Assembly: GCA_020055655.1 (NCBI GenBank)
Contig: JAIPUR010000004.1
Coordinates: 62,001-126,000, forward strand
Direction: 5' to 3'
DNA: 64,000 nt
Source: Methanosarcinaceae archaeon
GTDB lineage: Archaea > Halobacteriota > Methanosarcinia > Methanosarcinales > Methanosarcinaceae
Shown here: positions 37,692 through 45,974 of the stretch, piece after piece
Position numbering within the stretch: position 1 is the first letter of the stretch
How the letters are laid out: each line of letters starts with the position of its first letter
Made by a program: the position numbers and the translations under genes
Notes under the pieces: generated by a model
Told to the model about the DNA's origin: nothing
The model's database searches: none
What the model saw: only the letters and a program-made list of their open reading frames with translations

Positions 37692-37701
37692 TAAAAATAT
37701 T

Positions 37702-37737
37702 AGGTTTGCGAGTCATATAACTTTAACTCGAAAACCT
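37702..37737 (-). repeat. inverted repeat upstream of the GntP-type gene
   Basis: Arms of 12 bases, AGGTTTGCGAGT (37702-37713) and ACTCGAAAACCT (37726-37737), pair with one mismatch around a 12-base loop. It ends 10 bp before the permease ATG, which places it in the leader or promoter. It could be an operator, a leader hairpin, or the terminator of the preceding gene, although no T run follows in the leftward direction. Confidence 0.6.
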
Positions 37738-37751
37738 TTATACTAAATATT

Positions 37752-38360
37752 TTATTCATCAACGTACAATAAATACAGACAGCTATTTTCTCTCATCTCC
37801 ATGAATCCCTGGGTTTCTGAAATTCCTGCTTTGTCAAGCAATACTTTCTTCCATGATTCAGGTGGGAGTGCAATTTGTCCTGTATGTGCTTTAGCACCAA
37901 TCTGTGCATATTGTAAAGGCTTGCCACCAACCTTTATTCTCTTTGCAACTTCCTTTCTGTATGTCTGGTGCATCATACATGCACTATGAGCTGCTGACGG
38001 CTGAATAGTGTGGTTGTAGTGATCTGTAGCTTCCATGTGTACAGGGTTGAAATTTCCGATACGTTTGATGTACTCGCGTATAGCTTTTGAGAATGGACAG
38101 TTCTTTGTCACAAAACCAAACTTGCTGATTTGTTCTATATTCTCAAAAGATGAAAATACAGATTCTCCACTTGCAACTGCACTTGCAAAGTCATCCCATG
38201 TTTCATACTCTTCAGAGGGAACTGATTTTGCAAGAGATTCTGCCTGACCTACCATATAATTGGTAAACCCTTCAACACCCTGTTTATCAGATATATCTTC
38301 AAAGAAAAGGAAAACTGACACATCAACAAAAGGATTTGATTCAATATTTTTCTGGCTCAT
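37752..38360 (-). CDS. unknown protein, paralogue of the upstream gene (CP / CxxHQ motifs)
   Basis: A 202-residue soluble protein that I do not recognise. It aligns by eye along its length with the next gene upstream. Shared features include TKNCPFSKAIREYIKRIG, a DHYNH segment, SAAHSACMMHQTYRKEVA, TGQIALPPESW and a C-terminal cysteine (NSCLYLLYV). The conserved CP and CxxHQ could bind a metal or cofactor (inference). I chose ATG 38360 because AAGGTGATC lies just before it; an earlier in-frame TTG is unlikely. It is second in a two-gene operon, ten bases after its paralogue. Confidence 0.8.
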   Translation of the reverse strand: MSQKNIESNPFVDVSVFLFFEDISDKQGVEGFTNYMVGQAESLAKSVPSEEYETWDDFASAVASGESVFSSFENIEQISKFGFVTKNCPFSKAIREYIKRIGNFNPVHMEATDHYNHTIQPSAAHSACMMHQTYRKEVAKRIKVGGKPLQYAQIGAKAHTGQIALPPESWKKVLLDKAGISETQGFMEMRENSCLYLLYVDE

Positions 38361-38370
38361 ATGATCACCT

Positions 38371-38997
38371 TCATTCAATTATTTCCTCTCCAGCAGTTTT
38401 TCCTTTTATAATAATGGCAAAAACACAGGATGCACTTCTTAGTATGCTTTTAATATGACGTTCGTCAACATTTATACGCTCAAGGCTCTCAGGTACCATC
38501 TTGACCTCACCGGTCATACCTTTATTAGCAAGCTGAAGGCATTCAAGGGCTTGCTTTGCAACTGTAATGTTATTAGCTGCAACTTCCCTGAATTTCTGGT
38601 GTGTAATACAATAATTTGATACCGCAGAATCTCTTACGCGGTTATTGTAACTGTCAGCAACATCGGTATCGGAATCAGGTATTGGTCCAATTCGTAATAT
38701 GTATCTCCCCATTGTAGGTGCCATTGGGCAGGTCTTCAGTGCATATACATATCCAATAACATCTCCATCCCTGTCAGTAATAGCAAGATCTGTTAATACA
38801 TTCACCTGTCCTTCAACGGTAAGGGATGTTCTACCTTCTTTCATTGCTACATTAAAAGCGGGCCAACCGACGTATGCTTCTTTTCCCATTCTTTCGGCGT
38901 AGCTTTCCCCTACACGGAGCCAGTATTCTACAACACCTTCCGTTCCTGCCTTGCTGACCATATCATCAACAAGTGAGTATATTGCAATATCCATCAT
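38371..38997 (-). CDS. unknown protein, paralogue of the downstream gene (CP / CxxHQ motifs)
   Basis: A 208-residue soluble protein with no named domain that I can recognise. It shares with its downstream neighbour the pattern LKTCPMAPTMGRYILRIG, a DSYNN segment, RDSAVSNYCITHQKFREVA, TGEVKMVPES and a late cysteine (SASCVFAIII). The tandem pair probably arose by duplication and may form a heterodimer (inference). AGGAGAA lies upstream of two adjacent ATG codons. An AT-rich 118-bp gap with TATA-like sequences separates it from the chemotaxis region. Confidence 0.8.
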   Translation of the reverse strand: MMDIAIYSLVDDMVSKAGTEGVVEYWLRVGESYAERMGKEAYVGWPAFNVAMKEGRTSLTVEGQVNVLTDLAITDRDGDVIGYVYALKTCPMAPTMGRYILRIGPIPDSDTDVADSYNNRVRDSAVSNYCITHQKFREVAANNITVAKQALECLQLANKGMTGEVKMVPESLERINVDERHIKSILRSASCVFAIIIKGKTAGEEIIE

Positions 38998-39115
38998 GAT
39001 TGTGTTTCTCCTTGTACTTCATTGAAGGTTTAATATCATTATTATTTATATATTAATACCAAGTTATACTTATTAATCTTTACCATTGAATTCAGCAATT
39101 TATATTAAAGTAAGT

Positions 39116-39607
39116 TTATTTTTTAGACCATTGCAGTTCAGGCCTACCAGGATACAATTGTGAAGTTGTTGTATTATCTTCTGCTATTATACTCAGTGCT
39201 TCTTCCTCAGACTGTATCTGTATCTCAAAATCATCTTCGCCGGTCACATAGTATTTCATTGACAAGTGACCATCCGGATATTTCAAAAGCTGAACATAGT
39301 CATCGTCATATTCATTGCTGTTCAGTTCATATCCCCGCTGGCTTTTTGCGGTCCATCTGGATAGTTCAATGGGCTCACTCGAGTTTGGCATGATTTCCTG
39401 AATACTGCTAGTACAAAAGTAGTCGGTGTCGGCATTAATGGACATTATGGAATCTGACCTATCGGAGTGTACATTCTCATTGCTTGATAGTTTATCAGAA
39501 GTATTCTTTTCCTTTACAAGGGTATGCAACATCCTGGTAAACGAAGCATGCCGTTTATGGCAATGTGATGCTGGTCTTTTAAGATGCTGTGTCCATATAT
39601 TGTTCAT
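39116..39607 (-). CDS. small hypothetical protein at the end of the chemotaxis operon
   Basis: A protein of about 163 residues without a family I recognise. The N-terminal third is basic and histidine-rich (HLKRPASHCHKRHASF). The middle is low-complexity and serine-rich. The C-terminal part (GYELNSNEYDDDYVQLLKYP onward, then MKYYVTGEDDFEIQIQSEEEA) looks like a small folded acidic domain. ATG 39607 follows GGTTGATC; a TTG nine bases upstream is less likely. It lies 48 bp after the last cheC in the same direction and may be cotranscribed. Confidence 0.55.
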   Translation of the reverse strand: MNNIWTQHLKRPASHCHKRHASFTRMLHTLVKEKNTSDKLSSNENVHSDRSDSIMSINADTDYFCTSSIQEIMPNSSEPIELSRWTAKSQRGYELNSNEYDDDYVQLLKYPDGHLSMKYYVTGEDDFEIQIQSEEEALSIIAEDNTTTSQLYPGRPELQWSKK

Positions 39608-39655
39608 ACTGATCAACCATTATTACTTCGCTTTTCAATTCAGATGTAGCAAGAT

Positions 39656-40279
39656 TCAGGAGAACATTTGCATAATTGAATCCTGTATATCTGACAGTGA
39701 ATCAGGTGTAAGGAGCAGAAACATGTCTCCATAAATTGTGTCGAGTCCACTTGTAGCACCTGCTCCATGGACCATGAACATTGTTTCAATATTCAACAAA
39801 TCATTTATAGCTGAACCTGAAACATGTGCCGTATTTTCCAATATTTTCAAAATAGATCCTACAATTACATTTGGTGGGGACAGGTGTACCTCAAGCCCGA
39901 GGAATGAATGAACGGAACTCATATACGAACCCGCAAGAATATTACCAAGCTCCGAAAGTGCTGATTCGTGCATGTCAGGGTCACTTATTGTTTGGCTTCC
40001 GTGCAACAATAGGCTGCTAAGTGAAGTGGCATTGTTGAATTCAAATAGTAATAGTGCAACACCTTCGAGTCCACCTTCCATTTTCTGCATAACACCAATC
40101 ATGGTTATTGACTCGGGTATTGATTGTGCAATGTGTCTTGGATCAAGTAATCTTGCATCTGTCAGATTCAAACGGACATCTTTATGGATCAATTCTGAAA
40201 GGGAAGTTGTTGCATTTCCCATTCCAATGCTTCCAATTTCTTTTAAGGCATCAACTTCAAAGCTGCTTAAAGGTTCCAT
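39656..40279 (-). CDS. cheC: CheC-family phosphatase (copy C)
   Basis: A 207-residue CheC-type protein with the usual two half-sites. The first, DALKEIGSIGMGNATTSL, has serine where the catalytic asparagine is expected. The second, SALSELGNILAGSYMSSV, keeps S-x3-E-x2-N and a downstream PP. CheC proteins remove phosphate from CheY and in archaea also bind CheD. Only the second site looks competent here. It starts two bases after the end of the DUF835-like gene and is the last recognised che gene. Confidence 0.9.
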   Translation of the reverse strand: MEPLSSFEVDALKEIGSIGMGNATTSLSELIHKDVRLNLTDARLLDPRHIAQSIPESITMIGVMQKMEGGLEGVALLLFEFNNATSLSSLLLHGSQTISDPDMHESALSELGNILAGSYMSSVHSFLGLEVHLSPPNVIVGSILKILENTAHVSGSAINDLLNIETMFMVHGAGATSGLDTIYGDMFLLLTPDSLSDIQDSIMQMFS

Positions 40280-40281
40280 AA

Positions 40282-41493
40282 CTAGATCTCCTCCTCAGTT
40301 TGTTCCATAAAGAATTTATCTCCAAGATAAAAGCGGACATAATGTTCTTTTCCACCCTTCAATACTCTTATTCGGGCCTTGATAACTTCTGCGAGGTTTA
40401 GGAAAAGCCCTTCAATTCTTGCAAGATCCTTTTCATCGTGAGCATTCCTGTTGATCATACCTATGAGCAGCAATTGCTTCTTGTTGAATTCTTCAACCAT
40501 TCTGGAAATGAAGTTGTAGGTTTTATCTTCACCTTCTGTTATCATCAATTGTGTAATTGGTTCAAAAACAACAGCACAATTTTCCGGTAGTTTGCTTGTA
40601 AGGTCAAAGAATTTGTCAATCTCTGATGCAGGTAATCTGATAATGCCATTTTCTTCAGTAACAGTGTCGATGCTTGTTGATATTTCTACAAATTTCATGG
40701 CACCGATATCCATAAGGTCACCAAGCTTATCCATGTATAATGCGGTTCTTGGTTGTGTCGATACCAGTACAGTGTTGACCATTTCGCCATAAAGACGCAG
40801 ACATATCTCAATTACGGAATCTTCATATCTTGTATATGGGGTATATTCAAGGAGTGTGGAGCGCGTGAACAAGTTGCTGACCTCCTCAACTTCAGGAAGT
40901 TCCTTGATATCTTCAATTAATGGGCAATTTTTAATTTCATCATTATATGTGTTGCAGGCTTCTATAGCTTCACAGTCCTTACAGGATGTGAATCCCTTTT
41001 CAACAACACAAATATATATTGGACATTTATCTTCTGAACTCTTGTTCTTATTAATGCATCCTTCACATTCGTTATTAGTATGGAGTTTACACTGCAAGCA
41101 ATTCTTTCCACAAGCAGATTTAAGGATTTGGCTGGGCTGGAATACCATTCCTTCAATTAAAAAATCACCAAGTTTTTCCCTTGGGATCATTCTGAATGCG
41201 TTGAACATCATAAGACCTGCACCGGCAAAAACACTGGTATAAACTGCTCCCCAGAATCCCAGAAATAGTAACATTGTCTCAGTAATTACCGGATCGGGAT
41301 TACTGACTGCGACAGATTGGAATATTGATGTGGATATTAAAAAAACAGCCGTAAGTGCAAGTAGCAGCCAGGCAATAGAGCCTTTTTGTGTTTCAAGATA
41401 TATTCTCACCCAGAAATAAATAGCTGCTATTCCGGCTGAAAGTGAAATGGATATGAAAATTATGTGTATTAATATTATATCTGGGGGTAACAT
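40282..41493 (-). CDS. membrane protein with cysteine-rich and DUF835-like domains
   Basis: A 403-residue protein with three parts. Residues 1-105 hold three membrane helices. Residues about 120-195 are cysteine-rich (CGKNCLQCKLH, CEGC, CPIYIC, CKDC), recalling a DUF3795-type or metal-cluster module. Residues about 205-395 resemble DUF835: RLYGEMVNTVLVSTQPRTAL, then NCAVVFEPITQLMI and LLLIGMINRNAHDEKDLARI, a RecA-like fold without a Walker A loop. It may be a membrane partner or sensor for the chemotaxis proteins (inference). AAAGGTG lies upstream of the ATG. It sits between cheD and cheC. Confidence 0.75.
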   Translation of the reverse strand: MLPPDIILIHIIFISISLSAGIAAIYFWVRIYLETQKGSIAWLLLALTAVFLISTSIFQSVAVSNPDPVITETMLLFLGFWGAVYTSVFAGAGLMMFNAFRMIPREKLGDFLIEGMVFQPSQILKSACGKNCLQCKLHTNNECEGCINKNKSSEDKCPIYICVVEKGFTSCKDCEAIEACNTYNDEIKNCPLIEDIKELPEVEEVSNLFTRSTLLEYTPYTRYEDSVIEICLRLYGEMVNTVLVSTQPRTALYMDKLGDLMDIGAMKFVEISTSIDTVTEENGIIRLPASEIDKFFDLTSKLPENCAVVFEPITQLMITEGEDKTYNFISRMVEEFNKKQLLLIGMINRNAHDEKDLARIEGLFLNLAEVIKARIRVLKGGKEHYVRFYLGDKFFMEQTEEEI

Positions 41494-41551
41494 CTATGGC
41501 ACCTTTGTTGAATATATCTTATGTCTTTATATAACTTTAATTATATATATT

Positions 41552-42025
41552 TTAATACCGTTTCTCGCCTTTCTGTGCACTCTTAACAGTAAGCTGACCT
41601 GTTTCAGTGTCTAGAATAATCGTTCGTCCGTAGGTATCTCCCGTATCATCAGCAATTGTTTTTATTCTAAGTTTATCTAGTACTTCTTTGGTTGCAGCCA
41701 AATTTCGCTCGCCAATGTTCAAATTGCTGTTAGAGCTAAAAGAGAACATTCGTGCACCACCTGCTATTTTTGCAGTAAGGTGGTGTTTAGCAGCTCCTTG
41801 TTTTACCATTGAATCCACAAGGTCAGGAATGCCAGTGTCTGCAAATTTTGCACGATTGTCTTTTGCTCTTGCATTTTCAACACTCGGCAACATTATATGC
41901 ACCATTCCTCCAATGCAGTTTCTATTATCGTATAGGGAAATTCCTATACATGAACCCAAACCCAAGGTTGTAAGCTTTTCAGGTTTTTTTGCCACTGCAC
42001 TGTCAGCCATTCCTACAATGATCAT
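41552..42025 (-). CDS. cheD: CheD, receptor glutamine deamidase
   Basis: A 157-residue CheD with the catalytic cysteine in TTLGLGSCIGISLYD, the histidine in GGMVHIMLPS, and KIAGGARMF with the family GGA motif. It deamidates receptor glutamines and is controlled by binding CheC. I chose ATG 42025 (MIIVGMADSAV), not the upstream TTG, because the frame-corrected half-cheC ends four bases before it at 42030. No strong ribosome binding site is visible, which fits translational coupling. Confidence 0.92.
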   Translation of the reverse strand: MIIVGMADSAVAKKPEKLTTLGLGSCIGISLYDNRNCIGGMVHIMLPSVENARAKDNRAKFADTGIPDLVDSMVKQGAAKHHLTAKIAGGARMFSFSSNSNLNIGERNLAATKEVLDKLRIKTIADDTGDTYGRTIILDTETGQLTVKSAQKGEKRY

Positions 42026-42029
42026 GGTA

Positions 42030-42340
42030 TCATGTTCGCATATTTTCAATTTTATCAAGCAGAACTTTCATTGATCTCGAATCGAGAATCATATACATGT
42101 CACCATTAATGCTTCGATTTCAAATAACGTATTCAGGCCAAAAACATGTTCCATTTTTCTTTTTAAACTCTTGTTGCATTTTTCCATCAGATCACTGGAA
42201 TGGCCTTCTGACATTGTTGGGGTCGATGGAATAATATTCAGGTTCAAGAATTTAGAAAGCGCATTGTAATAGGCATCTGCAAGAATATTTCCAACCTCAT
42301 CAAGCGCATCATAGTAGAATTTGTCAAGTTTTATATTCAT
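42030..42340 (-). pseudogene. cheC: half-length cheC with a frameshift
   Basis: The frame from ATG 42340 reads as the C-terminal half of CheC only: YYDALDEVGNILADAYYNAL with an intact D-x3-E-x2-N and following P, then VFGLNTLFEIEAL near 42110, and stops early at 42089. Adding one base near 42104 continues GDMYMILDSRSMKVLLDKI to a TGA at 42030-42032, exactly the C-terminus expected of CheC, and it ends four bases before cheD. So the gene has lost one base or the assembly has an error. Uncorrected, the product is 83 residues; corrected it is about 101. Confidence 0.75.
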
Positions 42341-42355
42341 GATAATTCCCCGTGT

Positions 42356-42970
42356 TTACGTCATCTCATCGATCCTTCCCAGTAACTTGTCCATTCCCAT
42401 TGGATCAAATAAAGTAAGGAGTATTCCTTCCATTTGTTTTCCTTCCAGAACAAAAACGGTGTCAAAAAAGAGAGTGCATTCTACATTTTGGCTCATTTCA
42501 ATAAGGATCTGGTCCATGATGGCTCCAAGCATATCAAAAGTTTGCATCGGAGGTGATATTTTCACGTCTAGTGTTAAGAATTCAGCTAAAGAACTAATGT
42601 AAGATCCTGCAAGTATATGTCCGATCTCTTCCAGCATAGATTGGTTCATGGGAGTATGTATGTCTGTATCTTCCTCTTCATTGATGGCTTTGCAAATAGT
42701 TGCAGCACTATCTTCTGAAAGTAACATCATAATGTATCCATTAATGTCTCCATCAACGTGCATTATCACACCAGATACTACTTTATCAGCACCACCTGCA
42801 GCCTCAGGAACTTTTTCTATTATCTCAACCCTGAGTTCCGGGATATCGATCGATATCTGGTGTTTGATCATTTTAGATAGAGATGTAGCAGCATTACCTA
42901 CTCCGATATTGATAATTTCTTTTAGGGCACTGTTTTGCATATCTGTTAATTCTCTTACTTTGTACCTCAT
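42356..42970 (-). CDS. cheC: CheC-family phosphatase (copy B)
   Basis: A 204-residue CheC-type protein. The first site, SALKEIINIGVGNAATSL, keeps S-x3-E-x2-N and the downstream P in IDIPEL. The second, SMLEEIGHILAGSYISSL, has histidine in place of asparagine. The C-terminus, MDKLLGRIDEM, matches the frame-restored end of the half-cheC next to it. It lies 55 bp after cheR and 15 bp before the half-cheC. Confidence 0.92.
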   Translation of the reverse strand: MRYKVRELTDMQNSALKEIINIGVGNAATSLSKMIKHQISIDIPELRVEIIEKVPEAAGGADKVVSGVIMHVDGDINGYIMMLLSEDSAATICKAINEEEDTDIHTPMNQSMLEEIGHILAGSYISSLAEFLTLDVKISPPMQTFDMLGAIMDQILIEMSQNVECTLFFDTVFVLEGKQMEGILLTLFDPMGMDKLLGRIDEMT

Positions 42971-43025
42971 CTTCTTTCCCTGCCGATATTATTATGATTG
43001 CTTTTTTGTGAACTGAAATTATCTA

Positions 43026-43850
43026 TTATTTGGAGTATATCCTTTCCTTGGCATTGTATGGTGCAAAAAGATCCTTAGCTGGCCCTATCAATGTCTCTGT
43101 TTTACCCATGATAAAAAATCCATCATTGTTCAGACCATCATAAAATGCATTGTAGAGCATTTCCTGTAAATCCTTTTCAAAATAGATGGTGACATTTCTA
43201 CAGAAAATAATGTCAAAACCTTTCATTTTTGGTCCGGATATCATGTCGTGGGATTTGAAACGTGTCATCTTTTTCAGTTCATCAATGACATGATATTCGT
43301 TCCCCTCTTTGACAAAATATTTTTTTAAAAAAGCAGGCTTAACGTCTTTGACTTCTGCTGCAGTGTAAACGCCTTTTTCAGCTTTTAAAAGGCTGGCTTT
43401 ATCAATATCTGTGCCAGTTATATTAATTGTATAATTTTTGAAATTCCTTCCAAGAAGATGCTGCATGAGCATGGCAATAGAATAAGCTTCTACGCCTATC
43501 GAGCACCCTGCACTCCAGATCTTTATATTTTTCATTCTGGAACTGTCTTTAGACTTAATAACTGATGGAATTACTTCTTTTCCAACAACATCATATACTT
43601 CGCCATTTCTGAAAAAATTTGTTACATTTACAGTCAGGGCCTCAAGAAGCATTGGATACTCATCCCGATCATTTTTAAGAATATCTAGGTACTCTTTATA
43701 TGACTTTGATCTTGTAGCTCTGAGTCTGACATCAATTCTCCTTTTGAAGTGTGAATCTTTATAGTACTCACAGTTAAAGTTGAGTTTCGTTTTGATCTGA
43801 CTTTTCAGGAGATTATAATCTTTATCTTCGCTGGCTGCATTTTTGAGCAT
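43026..43850 (-). CDS. cheR: CheR, chemotaxis protein methyltransferase
   Basis: A 274-residue CheR. It has an N-terminal helical domain with RIDVRLRATRSKSYKEYL, the S-adenosylmethionine loop IWSAGCSIGVEAYSIAML (the usual GEEPYS is GVEAYS here) and FDIIFCRNVTIYFEKD. It methylates glutamates of chemoreceptors. ATG 43850 is used because GAGGTG lies five bases upstream; the GTG two codons earlier overlaps the binding site. It starts at the very end of the FtsA-like gene. Confidence 0.95.
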   Translation of the reverse strand: MLKNAASEDKDYNLLKSQIKTKLNFNCEYYKDSHFKRRIDVRLRATRSKSYKEYLDILKNDRDEYPMLLEALTVNVTNFFRNGEVYDVVGKEVIPSVIKSKDSSRMKNIKIWSAGCSIGVEAYSIAMLMQHLLGRNFKNYTINITGTDIDKASLLKAEKGVYTAAEVKDVKPAFLKKYFVKEGNEYHVIDELKKMTRFKSHDMISGPKMKGFDIIFCRNVTIYFEKDLQEMLYNAFYDGLNNDGFFIMGKTETLIGPAKDLFAPYNAKERIYSK

Positions 43851-43852
43851 GT

Positions 43853-45973
43853 TCACACCTCAATAAATTTGATCGTAACTTTGTTTCCATTTTTTAATGG
43901 TGTTGTAAAACGTGCTGGAATATCATTGACTAATAGCCTGATGTTTTTTCCGACAAGTTCTTCTCTATTAATATTCATGAATTCGAACAGGTCTGAAAGT
44001 ATAGGATTGATCTCAGCTCCACTTTTTACAGTTACATTGTCGCCGTCAAACAAGCTATCTGAAAGACCTGATTTATGCCCATTGATCAAAATGACCTTTT
44101 CAGTGTCTGGAAAAACTACATTCTGTCCGTTCAGGATAACACTGAATTGGCGACTGTCTATTGGTTTATCAATGATCTCTTCCAATGTCCATTCCTTATC
44201 TTTCGTTTCAATATTGATATGGTCAGCATCTTTGACAATTAATTTAGACCATTCTTCAGGAATGACTTTGTCGCCATTTAAATATACAGAGTACTCAACT
44301 CTGTCAAATGTATGAAGTTGATTATTGATTGTAATATTTATTTTGTCTGCAGATCTTCTGCTTTTCAGATCATTCAGAACATCTAACAGTGAGGCCGGAT
44401 TGATAATAACTGAACTTCTATCTGGAACATTTATATCGGAGCTTGCCTTTTTTCCATTAAGCATTACAGATGGGAACTGTTTGATTATCTCACCGTTTAG
44501 AATTATTTCAGTTTCAGGCTTGATCCCCTGTTTTAATATGAGTTCACTTACAGTCAAGCTGGCATCCTTACCATTAACAGGTACATTGAATTCTATTGCA
44601 GAACCGTTTGTTATGGTATCTCCAAGTGCGGCTTTTTCCCCATTTAGGAATACACTTGCGTGCTCTCCAAATTCTCCTTCAATGGTCATAAATTTTGAAT
44701 TGACATTAAGGGAAATAGCCATTCCAGGTCGGGAATATATATGTTCGATACGAGCAGCAACAAGTGCATCCATAATGGAAAGTCCATTAATATCAAGAAG
44801 ATGAACTACAGTATCATTTACAGTCACTTCTGCAAATTCGATACCTGTATTCTGGACTGCTGTCAAAGCAATCCCAAGAGGTGTAATCATCTCGGGACCA
44901 GTTACTTTTTCTGTGTGGTCATCAAGTCCATCTAACATGTCTGGCAATCTTGAACCTACACGCTGCACAGGTATGTCGAGATGTTTTGCAAGATGTTCTT
45001 TAAGTGATGCGGTTTGTGACCCTCCTCCTACAAGAACAACTGCACGAGGGGCACTTCCATTAATATCAATAATCTGTTTTGCAATATGGCTGCTTAACTT
45101 ATTGATCTCTTCAGCAATAACAGAGATTATCTCAGATGTATCAACTTCAGAAACTACAGAAAAAATATCTTGTATTTCCAATTTGTCAGATGAAGACAAC
45201 TTTTGTTTTATATCCTCTCCTTTATTAAAGTCCACTAAATAATGGTCGCAAATAAAATCAGTAATTTCATCTCCTGCTTCTGGAACCATGCCATATCCAA
45301 CAACTGTTCCATTATTGGTTATTGCAATATCAGATGTGCCTGCTCCAATATCAACTAGCGCAAGATTGAGTTTACGCATATTGTGTGGGATGGCAATATT
45401 TAGTGCGGCTATGGGTTCCAATGTTACACTGGATGCTTCGAGTCTACATTTTTCAAGAACAGCAAACATGCTACTCACAACTGAATCTGGCAAAAAGGTC
45501 GCAAGTAGTTCCACAGTCGCAGAACTTCCGGTATGTCCTGATATATTGGACATCTTTTCCCCGTCAAGTTCATAGCTTGTTATGGAATAGCCTACACAAT
45601 TAAATCTTTCATTTTTTGAGAATTGACTACTGGCTTTAGTAATAGCCTCAAATTCAAGTTCTTTGAGGTCCTTATCATTTATTTTTTTGTAAGGGATCTC
45701 AACGGAAACTTTAGATTTTACAGTTTTAAGAGCACGGCCTGCAACTGCAACTGAGGCTTTTGTTAGCTTGTATCCAGTCTCTTGTTCAAGTGCTTTTTTT
45801 ACTTTTAGAACGACCTCTGCAACCTTATCAACATCATGTACCTGTCCATCATGCATGCTTCGCTCCTGATGTTCACATACATGTATTGATTTGATTTCCA
45901 GAGGCTCTCCTTCTACGATGAGCCCAACAACAGTTCTGGTTCCAATATCCAGAGCAAAATGGGCTTCTGTCAT
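43853..45973 (-). CDS. FtsA-like actin-fold ATPase with a C-terminal repeat tail
   Basis: A 706-residue protein. Residues 1-380 have the FtsA/PilM/MreB nucleotide-binding motifs: phosphate-1 ALDIGTRTV (7-15), phosphate-2 VDIGAGTSDIAI (207-218) and adenosine motif VLVGGGSQT (313-321), plus VAVAGRALKTV (75-85) in the position of the FtsA-specific subdomain. Residues about 380-706 contain repeated VxLNG units (441, 490, 503, 563, 612, 628). From memory it resembles the roughly 700-residue FtsA-domain proteins of Clostridia rather than archaeal actins. No membrane helix or clear amphipathic C-terminal tag is seen. It lies in the che operon between cheC and cheR with one-base and two-base spacing. 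Function unknown; a scaffold for receptor or motor arrays is a guess. Confidence 0.85.
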   Translation of the reverse strand: MTEAHFALDIGTRTVVGLIVEGEPLEIKSIHVCEHQERSMHDGQVHDVDKVAEVVLKVKKALEQETGYKLTKASVAVAGRALKTVKSKVSVEIPYKKINDKDLKELEFEAITKASSQFSKNERFNCVGYSITSYELDGEKMSNISGHTGSSATVELLATFLPDSVVSSMFAVLEKCRLEASSVTLEPIAALNIAIPHNMRKLNLALVDIGAGTSDIAITNNGTVVGYGMVPEAGDEITDFICDHYLVDFNKGEDIKQKLSSSDKLEIQDIFSVVSEVDTSEIISVIAEEINKLSSHIAKQIIDINGSAPRAVVLVGGGSQTASLKEHLAKHLDIPVQRVGSRLPDMLDGLDDHTEKVTGPEMITPLGIALTAVQNTGIEFAEVTVNDTVVHLLDINGLSIMDALVAARIEHIYSRPGMAISLNVNSKFMTIEGEFGEHASVFLNGEKAALGDTITNGSAIEFNVPVNGKDASLTVSELILKQGIKPETEIILNGEIIKQFPSVMLNGKKASSDINVPDRSSVIINPASLLDVLNDLKSRRSADKINITINNQLHTFDRVEYSVYLNGDKVIPEEWSKLIVKDADHINIETKDKEWTLEEIIDKPIDSRQFSVILNGQNVVFPDTEKVILINGHKSGLSDSLFDGDNVTVKSGAEINPILSDLFEFMNINREELVGKNIRLLVNDIPARFTTPLKNGNKVTIKFIEV

Positions 45974-45974
45974 A

